Assembly (NCBI GenBank): GCA_011799875.1
Contig: CM022301.1
Span: 212,991,888 to 213,055,887, forward strand
Source: Thinopyrum elongatum
Lineage: Eukaryota; Streptophyta; Magnoliopsida; Poales; Poaceae
Direction: 5' to 3'
Length of the DNA stretch: 64,000 nt
In this document: one piece after another, positions 23,122 through 34,660 of the stretch
How the letters are laid out: every line of letters begins with the position of its first letter
Numbering within the stretch: position 1 is the first letter of the stretch
Notes under the pieces: generated by a model
What the model was told of the DNA's origin: nothing
Database searches by the model: none
What the model saw: only the letters and a program-made list of their open reading frames with translations
Made by a program: the position numbers and the translations under genes

Positions 23122-24521
23122 GTATGTATCTTTATCTTTTCGTCAATTCCATGTAGTAGTATATTGTACTACTAATTATCTTACCTTTCGCATCAACTTC
23201 ATAATTTTCGTACGTACTCCATGCATGAACCGCGCCAGAACTAAACTTCTCATTACACTAGGGAAAATCATTATTTCTATCTATCAGTCGCGCCATGGAG
23301 CAGAACCAAATTTTACAAGTTACAAGTTCAAAAGGAAAAGCCTGCCGTGTTCGCGTCGCACCCCCACACGGTTGGTCTGGCATGCCACTCAAGGGGGAAT
23401 GCGTGCTGTGTTGCATTTTCACTTACAAGTGGGACCGCAGTTGAGCAAACCGACTATCGGCAAACCCCCGCCCACCGCGCGATTGCTGAGTTAGAGAAAA
23501 TAGGAGGGAGAAGAGATAGTTGTAGCATGGACTCCAAGAAAATTGGTGTCAGATGGGACTCGTGTGGGTGCCGTGTGCCGTACTGCTAGACATGAATGCT
23601 AGTTATGGCCCATGCCACCCCACTATATCAAGGTGCTGGTTACGTAGAGCGAACACATTATCTCTCCAGGAGTACAGTACACCACTAGTACTACTCACAT
23701 TGTCGCGAAACTTCCTGGAGTCCGTGCTCAGCCCTCCTCTCTCTCTCTCTCTTCTCAGCCAGCCAGCAGACGCGCGGAGTGTGCCCATTGTCTGTTTGCT
23801 CACTTGCGGTTCCACATGTCAGTGAAAACGCAAGACGACCCACTGAACCTGCACATCTTTCACCTCGACATGCTGGTGATGAAAAACAAATCCAATAAAG
23901 ATCTTCAATGGCCGCTTTTGGAGTTACTCAAGAGTAAGGTTCTATTTACAGTTTAACCCAAGATGCACATCACGTGGCTTCAACTAGCACTCCATTTTCT
24001 TGCATGACACGACCTGGTTGCTGGATATCCCACGTGTCGGCAAAAGGAGGAAGAACTCGACCAAATCTTCTCCACATTTAGACCGGAGGAGTAGGAAACA
24101 CGGCAAGCCATGTGCCTACATCATACTACGTACAAGCCCACCTCACACAGTCATGCTATCACCATATTTCTTGGCCTCCGTGCGACACCTAGATCTAGTT
24201 GATGGTATACTACTACTAGGACTAACTATTGCACTAGCATACTCCACTATTAGGTTGGCTCTATGTGATGTGGCAACTTCATATAACCGGATGGTGGCTA
24301 TACTACTACGGTACTCACACTCCAAGAAGTGACTCGAAAACCATTCAAAAATTGAGTTTATGACATGCATATGCAAATGTACCATTCATTACATACAACA
24401 AGTCATCAACACACAACGACAATGAGGATACATGTTGGATTATAGATTATTTCCAACAAAACATTCTAGTAAATACTAAAGTTTTTATCACACAACAAAT
24501 AACAACCAATGAAAATGAACT
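23122..24521. other. Non-coding stretch between gene copies
   Basis: Probably begins with an intron of the preceding fragment. It contains a short (CT)n run near 23735. The right end (about 24330-24521) would be the 3' untranslated region of the minus-strand DUF295 gene. No gene seen. Confidence 0.5.
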
Positions 24522-25927
24522 TCAGCTCAACCAATCCTCGGCGTTGGAAACGCTTGCTTTGAACCATAAGTAAGCCTCTGGGAAGGGGAAGCTATTGTCA
24601 ATATCGAGACCAACACAGGACTCATCATCCAGGCTGAAGCGGCCTATATCAGGACACATATTGTGATAGCCAGGGTAGGGAACCATAGCAATGTCTGAGG
24701 TATAGATACAGTTGCTTCTCATAAACGGTAGTAACATTGTGCCAATAGCAGCTGGATCGCCTTTCATCATCATTGGATAGTTTTGTCCAAGGAAGAGCGA
24801 GTTTTCTCCAAGACTATCAATACGGAACCAGGCAGAAGGTGCTGGCGCTAGCACACTAGTATCCATCCTGAATACCCTGTAACGGATGTTGGAATAGGTC
24901 CGGAGAGTGCGACCATGGGAGACAACAACTGCTTCCTTAGTAACATCAGTAGTGCCCTGTATACATACAAGAAGAGGTGATCCATCGGAATAAGTTGCTA
25001 GGCGCCACTGAGTATGTAGGTCCTGCTCGTCCTCATGCTCGTGATCATCACCATCGTCATCTCCCCCTTGGTTATAAAATTTTTCAAGTATAGGTGGTGG
25101 AATGTTCACAGGACCTTGGAAACACAAGAAGGTTAATTAGTACGGGGATACTAACTCGCATGCACGTGGATGAAACAATTCTAATTACGGTGGAAGACAA
25201 ACGTACCGAAATAATAAGGATTCCATGCAAAAACAGTGCCACGAGTGGTGGCAGCAAACACAAGACTCTCATATTGAATTGCATCATAGTACTCATCCGT
25301 GTACAGAAATTGATTTTTGAGCAATATCCATTGAGGCATGGAAGTAAGGACGGTAGCAAGCTTGTCGAAGATAGCAACAACATGATAGTTCGTGTAATCC
25401 CAAGAGCGGTTGGGAACTCGACAAATTGCTATCTTCTATAGACGACAGTCACCATGATCGTATTTGAACCTACGTAGATCATCTGTGTGCTCAACCTTAG
25501 GGCACTCTGAGATTTTTGGAAGTGGAACCCGGTGACGAGTGTACACATTCACAAGTTCCCACTCGCAGTTGTACCCAATATAAACAACCCAATCTCCATT
25601 TGCGCCTGCCCAGGCCTTACCCTTAAGCGATGGCATCTTAACATCACACGTATTATTATCAAGCGGCATCAACTTGCACAAGGCGAGGCTTCCATCATCC
25701 CCACGCCAGCGAGCAGGGTCGTGGCGAAGAAGATAGGGGAGATCAAACCGCTCCTGAACCCTTGGGTTCTTTATAATGATGTTATTTGTTGAGTCGAGAA
25801 TGGTCTTGAACGAACCTGCCATGCCAGCTGAGGTGATGACGTCGCACCGATCAATGAGTTCCTCCACCACATCATATTTTAGATTGGGGCAAGAATAATG
25901 GGGTCGTTTCCGGCATGTTCCCTCCAT
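24522..25927 (-). pseudogene. DUF295-family gene, two exons, one premature stop
   Basis: DUF295 proteins are plant proteins predicted to form a beta-propeller, often with an F-box. Exon 1 runs 25927-25207 (start MEGTCRKRPHYSC) and exon 2 runs 25114-24522, joined at GTACGT and a CCAAG acceptor, for 437 codons plus stop. Exon 2 has the family signature: WFRIDSLGENSLFLGQNYP, then NCIYTSD and a Phe-Ser-Leu-Asp-Asp-Glu block. Exon 1 includes GDWVVYIGYNCEWELVNVYT. An N-terminal F-box is not clear. TAG at 25436-25438 (codon 164) is the only break. The frame continues for 76 codons to the intron. It is inside the CACTA and in the opposite direction to the F-box copy. Confidence 0.8.
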
Positions 25928-27390
25928 GGAGAAGATGATCAAACAATGGCAAAAGGAAGGGTGAAGGCAAATGGAGGGAGGAAGAGCGTGCGACAGCAGT
26001 TCCAAATCGAGAGGGAAAGGCGAAGAGGCGATGGACGGTTGCCACGGTACAGGAAGAGGCACCCCGGCCTACATAGACGTCCGTTCGGAAATTGTACAAA
26101 AGGACTCGCCATCGTCTCACTGACATGTTGGAACGGGACCACATGTCAACGAAACATGGTGTGTCATTTCTCGTGCAAAATGCAATCTGGCCGTGTTGGC
26201 CCAAGGTGCCGCATTATTTCTCGACTTTATTTTTTTAATGGCGTGCCGTTCAGTTTTGAAGCACGACTAACTGGTACTTTATGCAGAGAAAATATAAACT
26301 ACTCTACCACTACTCCACCTCTAGTACTTGTATCAAAAAAGATATACAGGCTGGAGCTTTAGCGCTTGCTTGCTAAGGGTTGCCCACTTGCTTATCACAC
26401 TATCACCCTCTCTCCAGATCTAAAAAAGACGGCGGTGCCCCTCTCTCTCCCTCCTCACCGGTGGTCACAGATCCGCCGGGGAAGAAAAGGACGTGCAGCG
26501 TTGACACACTCGTCGTCGGCGAGCGAGGTCACGCACTGACGACAAGGCCATCCTCTCAGACCTAGCGCCCGCGCGGGATGGCCTCCGTCCCCAACCTCGC
26601 TGCTGTAGTGTGTGCGGAGGACGACGACCACGAGCGAAGCCACTTCCCGCCGACCCTCAGGTATGCTACCTCTTTTCGAACCATACCCTTGTTCTATTGC
26701 CCCATCTGCCATGTCGCTGCATGTGGATCTTTTTCCACTCCACCATCTCCCCAATTTTCTATCCTCTGCTCTGCTGGTCACGCAGACGAAAACCTTAATT
26801 TGCACTATTAAAGGAAACCCTACTTCATGCAGACTAATCCATGTCTGGATTGAATAAGGAAAGGAAGGGAGAAAGTATTGTCGAAGAGACTATGCATCGA
26901 ACCCGCATCTAGGTTGAAAAGGGGAAAATCAGTAGCTAAGGAACGAGTCTCGTGTCTCTTGGTTGAAAAAGGGTAGAAAGGCATGACAACGCAATAGAGA
27001 ATGATCAAGTCGATCGGTTTGTTGTCCTCACATAGGAAAAGGGTGGCTAAAGAGAACAAAAATGGGACGTAATCCACATATGCTGCCTGGATATTTGTTG
27101 CTCTGGGCAACCATCCCTCCCTCATCACTCTATGCGTCCATGGAGGTACATCGTACTGGTGCGCCCACTGTCCGAATGGGCCTCTCGTGCTCTTATTGCC
27201 ACTTTTTTGCTATTAGTATAATGCCAGCGGTAAAGTCAAGCAATGCTACTGCTAAAGTGATGCCATATTTAACTAATGCCGCACTCAGTCTAATGCCACC
27301 GATAAATTTAAGCAATGCCATTTAATGTCACTAGATTATTTCAGCGTTAGCTGTTGATTGTGGATGTATTAAAGATTTTTTAGCTAAGGC
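25928..27390. other. Region upstream of the DUF295 copy
   Basis: Probably holds the DUF295 promoter and leader. A GC-rich patch at 26400-26660 could be the edge of another gene (frame from 26578 begins MASVPNLAAVVCAEDDDHE), but nothing is recognisable. Confidence 0.4.
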
Positions 27391-27392
27391 AT

Positions 27393-29180
27393 TCTAATGC
27401 TGTTGCACAGCCAGTATACCAACGATGAAACTTGTTACTACCTTCAGATTTTTGCACAGTTAATGCTTATAGATTACATACCTCACTTTCATGAGATAAG
27501 TCAATTTTTTTGTACAGTGTCACTAAAATGCCAAGGCGCTGATGTCATTTTATATCAGGTTAAACTGCACAAAAAATTATGAAGAGAAGAGGAAAGGTCA
27601 AGAGTGGGCACCTCCTCCTCCGGCTGTTTTCTTGATTCGGTTGATCATGTTTTTATGTTTGATCGATTATCAAGATTGGGATAGCAATTTTTCAAGTCCC
27701 CTCGAGTTCGAAATGATATTTACCTTGAAGATCATGGTTTGCAATTTTTTTATACTGTCATTAGTTAATAATGCTAGTTACCTTCAGACTTTTGTATTTG
27801 GTTTAATGCTGTTGCACGGCTGGTATACCAATGCTGAAACTTGTTACCTTTACATTTTGTATTGTTAATGCTTATAGAAATCTTCCAGTGCTAGCTTATG
27901 GAAATCTGTTCAGTAAAACCATTGTATTGTACCACGTAATAAAAAAACTACTCTACTGTTGCACTAGCCACTGGATTAGTGTATATTTGTACTATTCGAA
28001 TGGTGTTGCATTAGCGTATGGACATATATAAGGTGTGGCAAGCTTTCCCAGATATGTGCTCAAGAAAACTACTACCTGTTTTTCTAAATACTAGACATTT
28101 GGGTACTTTAAATTGAACTGCGAAAATGTCTTATATTAAGGAACAGAGGGTGTAGAGTTCACTCAAATTATGCCGGTAAAGCTATTCACACCTTTGTTAA
28201 AATTAATGTTCATTATGTTATCGGAGGAGGTCTGCATGTTTGTCTCTAATGCCTGTCGATCACATACCTGACATCATGATGTAATGGTAAGTCATTTCTT
28301 TTTGTACAGTGTCACTGAATTGTCAAGGCGGTGATGGCATTTTATTTTAGTTGAACTGCACAAAATATGCTTAAAAGAAGAGAAAAGGTCAGGAATGGTT
28401 CAGTTTTTAAGAAAATACTATGTGTGCCTTCCTGACATCAGCCGATGTTGCCTTATTTATTCCTTCAAACAGGTGGTTAGAAATAGTCTTGCTACATTTT
28501 CCCATTAAGAAATTGGAATGCTTATATTTGTGAGTCTATGCTTCAACTAGTGCCACTTTTATAGTAATCACACTTTCAATATCTGTGCAAATAGGGATGC
28601 TCGATTTTAGTGGAACTGCACAAAAAGTCCAAATGGTTCAACATTAGGAGCATGTTTTCTTCCAAACCGTTATATCCAATTGGTGGCACTATGAGCTGTT
28701 CATTACGAAGGTACATGGTTTGCTACTATCTTGCTACTCTTTTTGTACTGTCATTAGATAGTAATATTAGTGGTTTGCATGTGAATATATTGGCAGGGTG
28801 GACCTACATTGGAGGTGCAGGACAAGATTCAATGATTGGATGCTCAATTTCGGTTGTATCGATTTCACCTCTTCCATCACTACGAACATGGATATCCTTG
28901 GTCTGATGAAGAATAGGCGCTATGTTTCTGCTCTGTACCAACAAATCAATTCAGTACAAAATTGTCCAGGGCAAAACATGCCAGTATCAAATTATCCAGT
29001 GCAAAACATGATAGATGCTAAGCGGAAGAGACGTGTTTAAACCGAAAATACAAGGTGGGGTATATGTTTACTAGCTGCTTGATATTTGTGCAGACAGATG
29101 TCTGCCTGTTGCTATTTGGAAAACAAACAAAGTGACCTCAATTTTGGTGGAACTGCACAAGAGAATAGTATAGTCACTGC
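27393..29180. repeat. Degenerate direct repeats in AT-rich DNA
   Basis: A block with TAATGCTGTTGCAC, then GTATACCAA, then GAAACTTGTTAC occurs at 27393 and 27804. A longer block (ACATACCT ... TGTACAGTGTCACT ... AACTGCACAAAA ... GAAGAGAA) occurs at about 27476-27605 and 28262-28400. The AACTGCACAA motif recurs near 28610 and 29148. No full gene. Confidence 0.65.
28790..29040 (+). pseudogene. Possible terminal exon of an unrecognised gene
   Basis: After an AG near 28795 a frame of 80 codons ends with TAA at 29038-29040. It contains SSITTNMDILGLMKNRRYVS and closes with the basic stretch DAKRKRRV, a possible nuclear signal. It may be an old CACTA-encoded or captured exon. Weak evidence. Confidence 0.25.
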
Positions 29181-30462
29181 ATGCAGTGCCATTTGAAAAT
29201 AGACACAGAAAGATTGGATAGTCACTTCATGGACTGCACAAAAGTAGTGTTGTATTATTTATTGGCCAACACTAGGTGCTTCATTGCTTTGGTATGATTA
29301 TACAATGGGCATCATTTTGCCTAAGTTAAAGTTTGTATTTCAAAAATAGTCTCGCCGTGTGATCGAGAGAAGACCAAATCATATTGCAGTGGATGTTCCT
29401 CCATCATGTGTGGTTCATTCTCATGGTTCCAGCTGTTGGTGAAACCACTTACGTTTGCAAGAGAAATTGTAGACTTCACAAACAAATTTGTCTTTCACTC
29501 TGTACTGAATGTTGGCCCATAGAAGCATCCATGTTAGTAGCAAGAACAGATGTTTTTTCTAGATCTTTGCTTTTGGAGCTACATATTTGTATATGATCTG
29601 TGAATCATTGAGATGCATTAACATGTTGATCTTATTTATGGGAATCATACTAGTTGGTTGTGAATTTGGGCTACTAATATGAACATATTACAATGCCAGG
29701 CATGTGAGTCTCGTGTGAACATTTCGAATGGATCGACTCTTACTACTGTGCACAGCATGATCCTTATTTCTGGTTGCTCCGTGTTTACAAGTTACTAGCA
29801 GTTCCTTATTTCTGTTCGCTCAGTGTTTACAAGTTACTGATCGATCACTAGCTAGCCTACTAATACGCTCCTAGCAGTTTGAGTTGTGACGCAAGATCTG
29901 AAGGTGGCAGTTTTTTGAATAAAAATGCCTACCTCTGAAGAAACTGACATGCTGTTATGAAGAAAATGCCATGCGAATCTGAAGAAACTGCCAGCAAAAA
30001 CGTTCGCAAATGCCTTATCTCCTAGCGAATGTTCATCAGCTATTGCGATCCTACATGTACACTATCCGACCGACTCGATCCTACGCGATTAACCAGTGGA
30101 TCACGCACGTACCTCATCTGGATGAATCGAGCGCACTGGTTTGACCGTCATGCCGACGTGCGACCCAGCACGGACGGAACGCACCACTGACTGGATGGGA
30201 CGAGACGTCACAGTCATAATTTCAGTTTTTCTAGTTTTCCACGGCAAGCTGGTGCGCTAAGCCATGCCTGCTTATGCATTGAGTTCTGATGACCGCGATG
30301 ACCGTCGCGTTTCCCGCGACACGCTGGTTCACCTACCTTCCGCCTATAATTACTGGTTCCCAGCGTTCTCCGGTGGCACCATCACCCAACTCGCCCTATC
30401 CTCATAAGCCCCCACCGGCCTGACGTCGCTTGCCACTTGCCCTCGCTCTCACCACGTCTGTC
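29181..30462. other. Non-coding CACTA interior
   Basis: AT-rich, turning GC-rich after 30100. The phrase TCTGAAGAAACTG recurs at 29934 and 29977. No gene seen. Confidence 0.4.
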
Positions 30463-30912
30463 ATGCCCTCGCCCGTCCGCAATAGGTGACGCCGGAGGCG
30501 GTCACCACCGGAACTAGTGTTCGGTTTTTCACCGGAAGGCACACGGAGGGAGGAGGCATTCTATCGGTCTTTAGATGGCAATGCGGAGTATGAGGACTTG
30601 TTGGAGCGCGACCGCCTAGTGGAGGAGCAGCGTATCGCCGATTTGCGCCGCCAGCGGGGCATGGAGCGGCAGCGCACCGACGCTCTGAGTCGCGAGCAGA
30701 GCGCCCACAACTGGGCCGACTACATGGAGGCCGGCGCCCAGCAAATAGCCCTGGAGGCTGTCGGGCACGCACTCGTTCGCGACGCCGAATTTTATTACCA
30801 GCTCGTCAAGTGGGTTTCCCACTTAGAAGCCGAAGCTTCGGTGGACCACGCCGGCATGGAAAGGGCCAACGCGCGCGAGCAACGCGCCCTATCATACCTC
30901 TGGCAAATCTGA
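30463..30912 (+). pseudogene. Small unrecognised single-exon gene, one premature stop
   Basis: ATG at 30463 begins MPSPVRNR, then TGA at 30487-30489 (codon 9), then an open frame to TGA at 30910-30912, 149 codons in all. The protein is charged and mostly helical: an Arg-rich start, repeated Glu/Arg/Leu heptads (YEDLLERDRLVEEQRIADLR), then Ala-rich helices ending ERANAREQRALSYLWQI. This suggests a coiled coil. GC-rich third positions support real coding. No known domain. An ORF of 131 codons starting from GTG at 30517 lies after the stop. Lies at the inner edge of the CACTA right-hand repeats. Confidence 0.6.
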
Positions 30913-31179
30913 GGCGAGGAGGAGGACGTCGGTGTCGGTGTTTAGCGTGTACCGCACATGGCTACTGGCATCGTCTAGTTAGCTAAGAGTAAGTTGGTAC
31001 TTGTACACTACTAGAGTATTAGTGGGAGTAGATAGTTAACCTGGCTATGATGGTTGTCAACGTGGAAGTTCAGTACTCTATATCTGGATCAGACCTGTTA
31101 CTTTGCTCTGAATGTTGAACTTTCCGTTTGAACGTATGGAATGGGCTCTTATTTTTTTAAATGGGATGTATTTGTCCGC

Positions 31180-33180
31180 CACGGGTTTAAAGGCTGACTT
31201 GTGGGCCTACTAGGTTGACGCGTACACAATCAGGAGATGATTGTACGTGGAGAGGATGACAGCAGGGACCCACCAGGGTCATGGAAGTACGCAAGCAAGT
31301 GCCTCCTTATTTCAAGCCAAAAAAAATGGTTCCTCCTAATGGATTTCTGACATCTGGGTCCCATGCCATTGTAAACGTAGTCAATAAACGAGAGAATTGC
31401 ACAATGAGCGGTTGACACCAGGGACCCAGCAGCTCGCCCAGTTCTTTTTGTTTTTGAGACGGAAGCAGGGTGTCAACTAGGCTGTGCGGGGCACTCTGGC
31501 CTGTCTAGCCAGCCTTTTATTTTATGTTTACCACAAGACCAGCCCAGTAGCTTTTTTTCTGAAAAAGGCTAGCCCAGTTTTTTTGTTCTTTTGCAGAATA
31601 CCCAACCGAGGCCTACTTGCTTTGTCAGCCTTGCTGGGCTGCAAATCTTTCAAGACGAGGAGAGTTCCATTCGTCTTGCTCAGAAAATGGGCTATCAGTA
31701 ATGAGAAATAGGTTGTACATTTTTAAAACACATCAAACCGGCAATTAGATTCAAATTTATTTATTTTCATTTCAAGATTTTAAATTCCATTGATTTTTAT
31801 GCATGGACAATTATTTGGATTTTATATTGATATAAATTTATTTTTCAAATTAGTTTGAACGTGACTCGAAATTTCGGGATTAAAAATAGTTGGGACCGCA
31901 CCGAAATATGCAAAATTTCGTATAATTTTTTAACCGTGGCCACAATATGGGCTATAATGCTAACAAAAAGAATATGGGCTCCAAAAAAATCCTTAAGAAT
32001 TAGCAAATGGGCTGTAAATTATTAGAAATAATGGCAGATGGGTTGTATGATGTTTTCCACACATTTGAGGCTGACTTGTGCGCCTTGACGCGTACGCTTT
32101 CCTAAAAAAAAGGTTGACGCACACGCAACGTCAGGTCAACTTATCAACACACGAGAGCAGTGACTGTTGGATGTCCATCCAATGGCCGTTGTGATTCTTC
32201 AATCTCTGCTCTTCCTGCTCCAGCCGCTCAAACAAGCGCCGGCGGGACTGCCTGCTCCCTCCTCCCGCGGCCGGCTGTGCTGCCGCGCAGGCCTCACCGC
32301 CCCACCGTACTCCCATCGCTGGCCTAGCCACCCCTCTACTCACCCAGACCTCCTGTTATTCTCCGGCAATGGTAGCCTCACACTGCAGCTGAAGCAATAA
32401 ACCCTCGTACTCCCCTCCGCGTGGGAAACAAGTGCCGAGTCTTCCCCGGCTCCTGGTCATTCCCTTCCTAGGCCCCGCCGTCGTCCCCGCCTTGGTGCTC
32501 TCGACGTGGCATGGTCAACATGGTCATGGAACGACTTCCATCGGAAGAGGATTGTACGTGGAGAGGCTGACAGCTGGGTCCACGGCCGCAGCAAGGAAGT
32601 GCCTCCTTATTACGCGCAAAATAATGATTCCTTCACCTAACAGCGGGGATCCACCGAAAGGGCCTCTGTATTTCGCGAAAAAAACATTCCCCCCGCTGAC
32701 AGCTCGGACCCACCAGCTATATCTTCGAACGCAAGGCAGTGCCTCCATATTACGCACAAAAAAATGAATACGCCAGCTGTTAGGTGGGACCCACCATATT
32801 TGAAGGCTGACTTGTGGGCCTACTAAGTTGACGCGGACGCAGGGCTTTGTCAACTTAGTCAATATAAACGATTCTAGCTACGGTGACCGTACAATGTCCA
32901 TCCAACGGCTGTCATGCTTCTTCAACCTCTGGTCTTCTTGCTCTAGCCGCCCAAACCATCGCGGGTCGTGCCGCTTGCTCCTGCCTCCCGTGGCCGGCTG
33001 TGCTGCCGCGCAGGCCTCTCCGCCCCACCCTACTACCATCGCTGGCCTGGCCATCCCTGTACTCACCCAGACCTCCTGTTATTCTCCGGCGATGGCAGCC
33101 TCACATTGCAGCTAAAGGAGTAAACCCTCGTACTCCTCTCCGCGTGGGCATCCACTGCCGTGTCTTCCCTGGCTCCGCGT
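31180..33180. repeat. CACTA right-side repeat domain with 723-base tandem units (left part)
   Basis: ATGTCCATCCAA starts near-identical units at 32171 and 32894; the unit includes GGCCGGCTGTGCTGCCGCGC, then CTCACCCAGACCTCCTGTTA. Between them are several copies of GGCTGACTTGTG (31190, 32070, 32805) and of TGACAGC-GGGACCCACC. Unit 2 is cut by the Athila-like insertion at 33180 and resumes at 42753. Confidence 0.85.
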
Positions 33181-34582
33181 TGATACGTCTCCATCGTATC
33201 TACTTTTCCAAACTCTTTTTCCCTTGTTTTGGACTCTAATTTGCATGATTTGAATGGAACTAACCCGGACTGACGCTGTTTTTAGCAGAATTACCATGGT
33301 GTTATTTTTGTGCTGAAATAAAAGTTCTCGGAATGACCTGAAACTTCACGGAGATCATTTTTGGAATTAATAAAAAATATTGGCGAAAGAATCAACTGAA
33401 GGGGGCCCACACCCTGTCCATAAGGGTGGGAGGCGCGCCCACCCCCAGGGCGCGCCATCCGTCCTTGTGGGCCCCCTGGACCTCCACCGACCTCAACTCC
33501 AACTCCATATATTCACGTTCGGGGAGAAAAAATCAGAGAGAAGGATTCATCATGTTTTATGATACGAAGCCGCCGCCAAGCCCTGTTCTTCCTCGAGAGG
33601 GCAGATCTGGAGTCCGTTCGAGGCTCCGGAGAGGGGAAATCGTCGGCATCGTCATCACCAACCATCCTCCATCACCAATTTCATGATGCTCACCGCCGTG
33701 CGTGAGTAATTCCATCGTAGGCTTGCTGGACGGTGATGGGTTGGATGAGATTTACCATGTAATCGAGTTAGTTTTGTTAGGGTTTGATCCCTAGTATCCA
33801 CTATGTTCTAAGATTGATGTTGCTATGACTTTGCTATGCCTAATGCTTGTCACTAGGGCCCGAGTGCCATGATTTCAGATCTGAACCTATTATGTTTTCA
33901 TGAATATATTTGTGTTCTTGATCCTATCTTGCAAGTTATAGTCACCTACTACGTGTTATGATCCGGCAACCCCGGAGTGACAATAGTCGGGACACTTCCT
34001 GGTGATGACCGTAGTTTGAGGAGTTCATGTATTCACTAAGTGCTAATGCTTTGGTCTGGTACTCTATTAAAAGGAGGCCTTAATATCCCTTAGTTTCCAA
34101 TAGGACCCCGCTGCCACGGGAGGGTAGGACAAAAGATGTCATGCAAGTTCTTTTCCATAAGCACGTATGACTATATTCGGAACACATGCCTACATTATAT
34201 TGATGAACTGGAGCTAGTTCTGTGTCACCCTAGGTTATAACTGTTGCATGATGAATGACATCCGACATAATTATCCATCATTGATCCATTGCCTACGAGC
34301 TCGTTTCATATTGATCTTTGCTTCATTACTTTTCTGTTGCCACTGTTACGATTGCTACAAAACTGCTACTATTACTTTTGCCACTGTTACCGTTACTTCC
34401 ATACTACTTTGCTACTAAATACTTTGCTGCAGATATTAAGTCTTTCAGGTGTGGTTGAATTGACAACTCAGCTGCTAATACTTGAGAATATTCTTTGGCT
34501 CCCCTTGTGTCGAATCTATAAATTTGGGTTGAATACTCTACCCTCGAAAACTATTGCGATCCCCTATACCTGTGGGTTATCA
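33181..34582 (+). repeat. 5' LTR of the first Athila-like element
   Basis: TGATACGTCTCC to GGGTTATCA. Contains a GC-rich palindromic part GGGTGGGAGGCGCGCCCACCC near 33425. TATATTC at about 33507 may be the TATA box. Confidence 0.92.
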
Positions 34583-34593
34583 AGACCTTTTTC

Positions 34594-34612
34594 TGGCGCC
34601 GCTGCCGGGGAG
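34594..34612 (+). promoter_or_regulatory. Primer binding site of the first Athila-like element
   Basis: TGGCGCCGCTGCCGGGGAG, 11 bases after the LTR. This form is typical of plant Athila-group elements and is usually assigned to tRNA-Asp. Confidence 0.8.
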
Positions 34613-34660
34613 CATAGCTCTATTCTCTAAGTCACTTGGGATTTATATCTGTTGATCACT

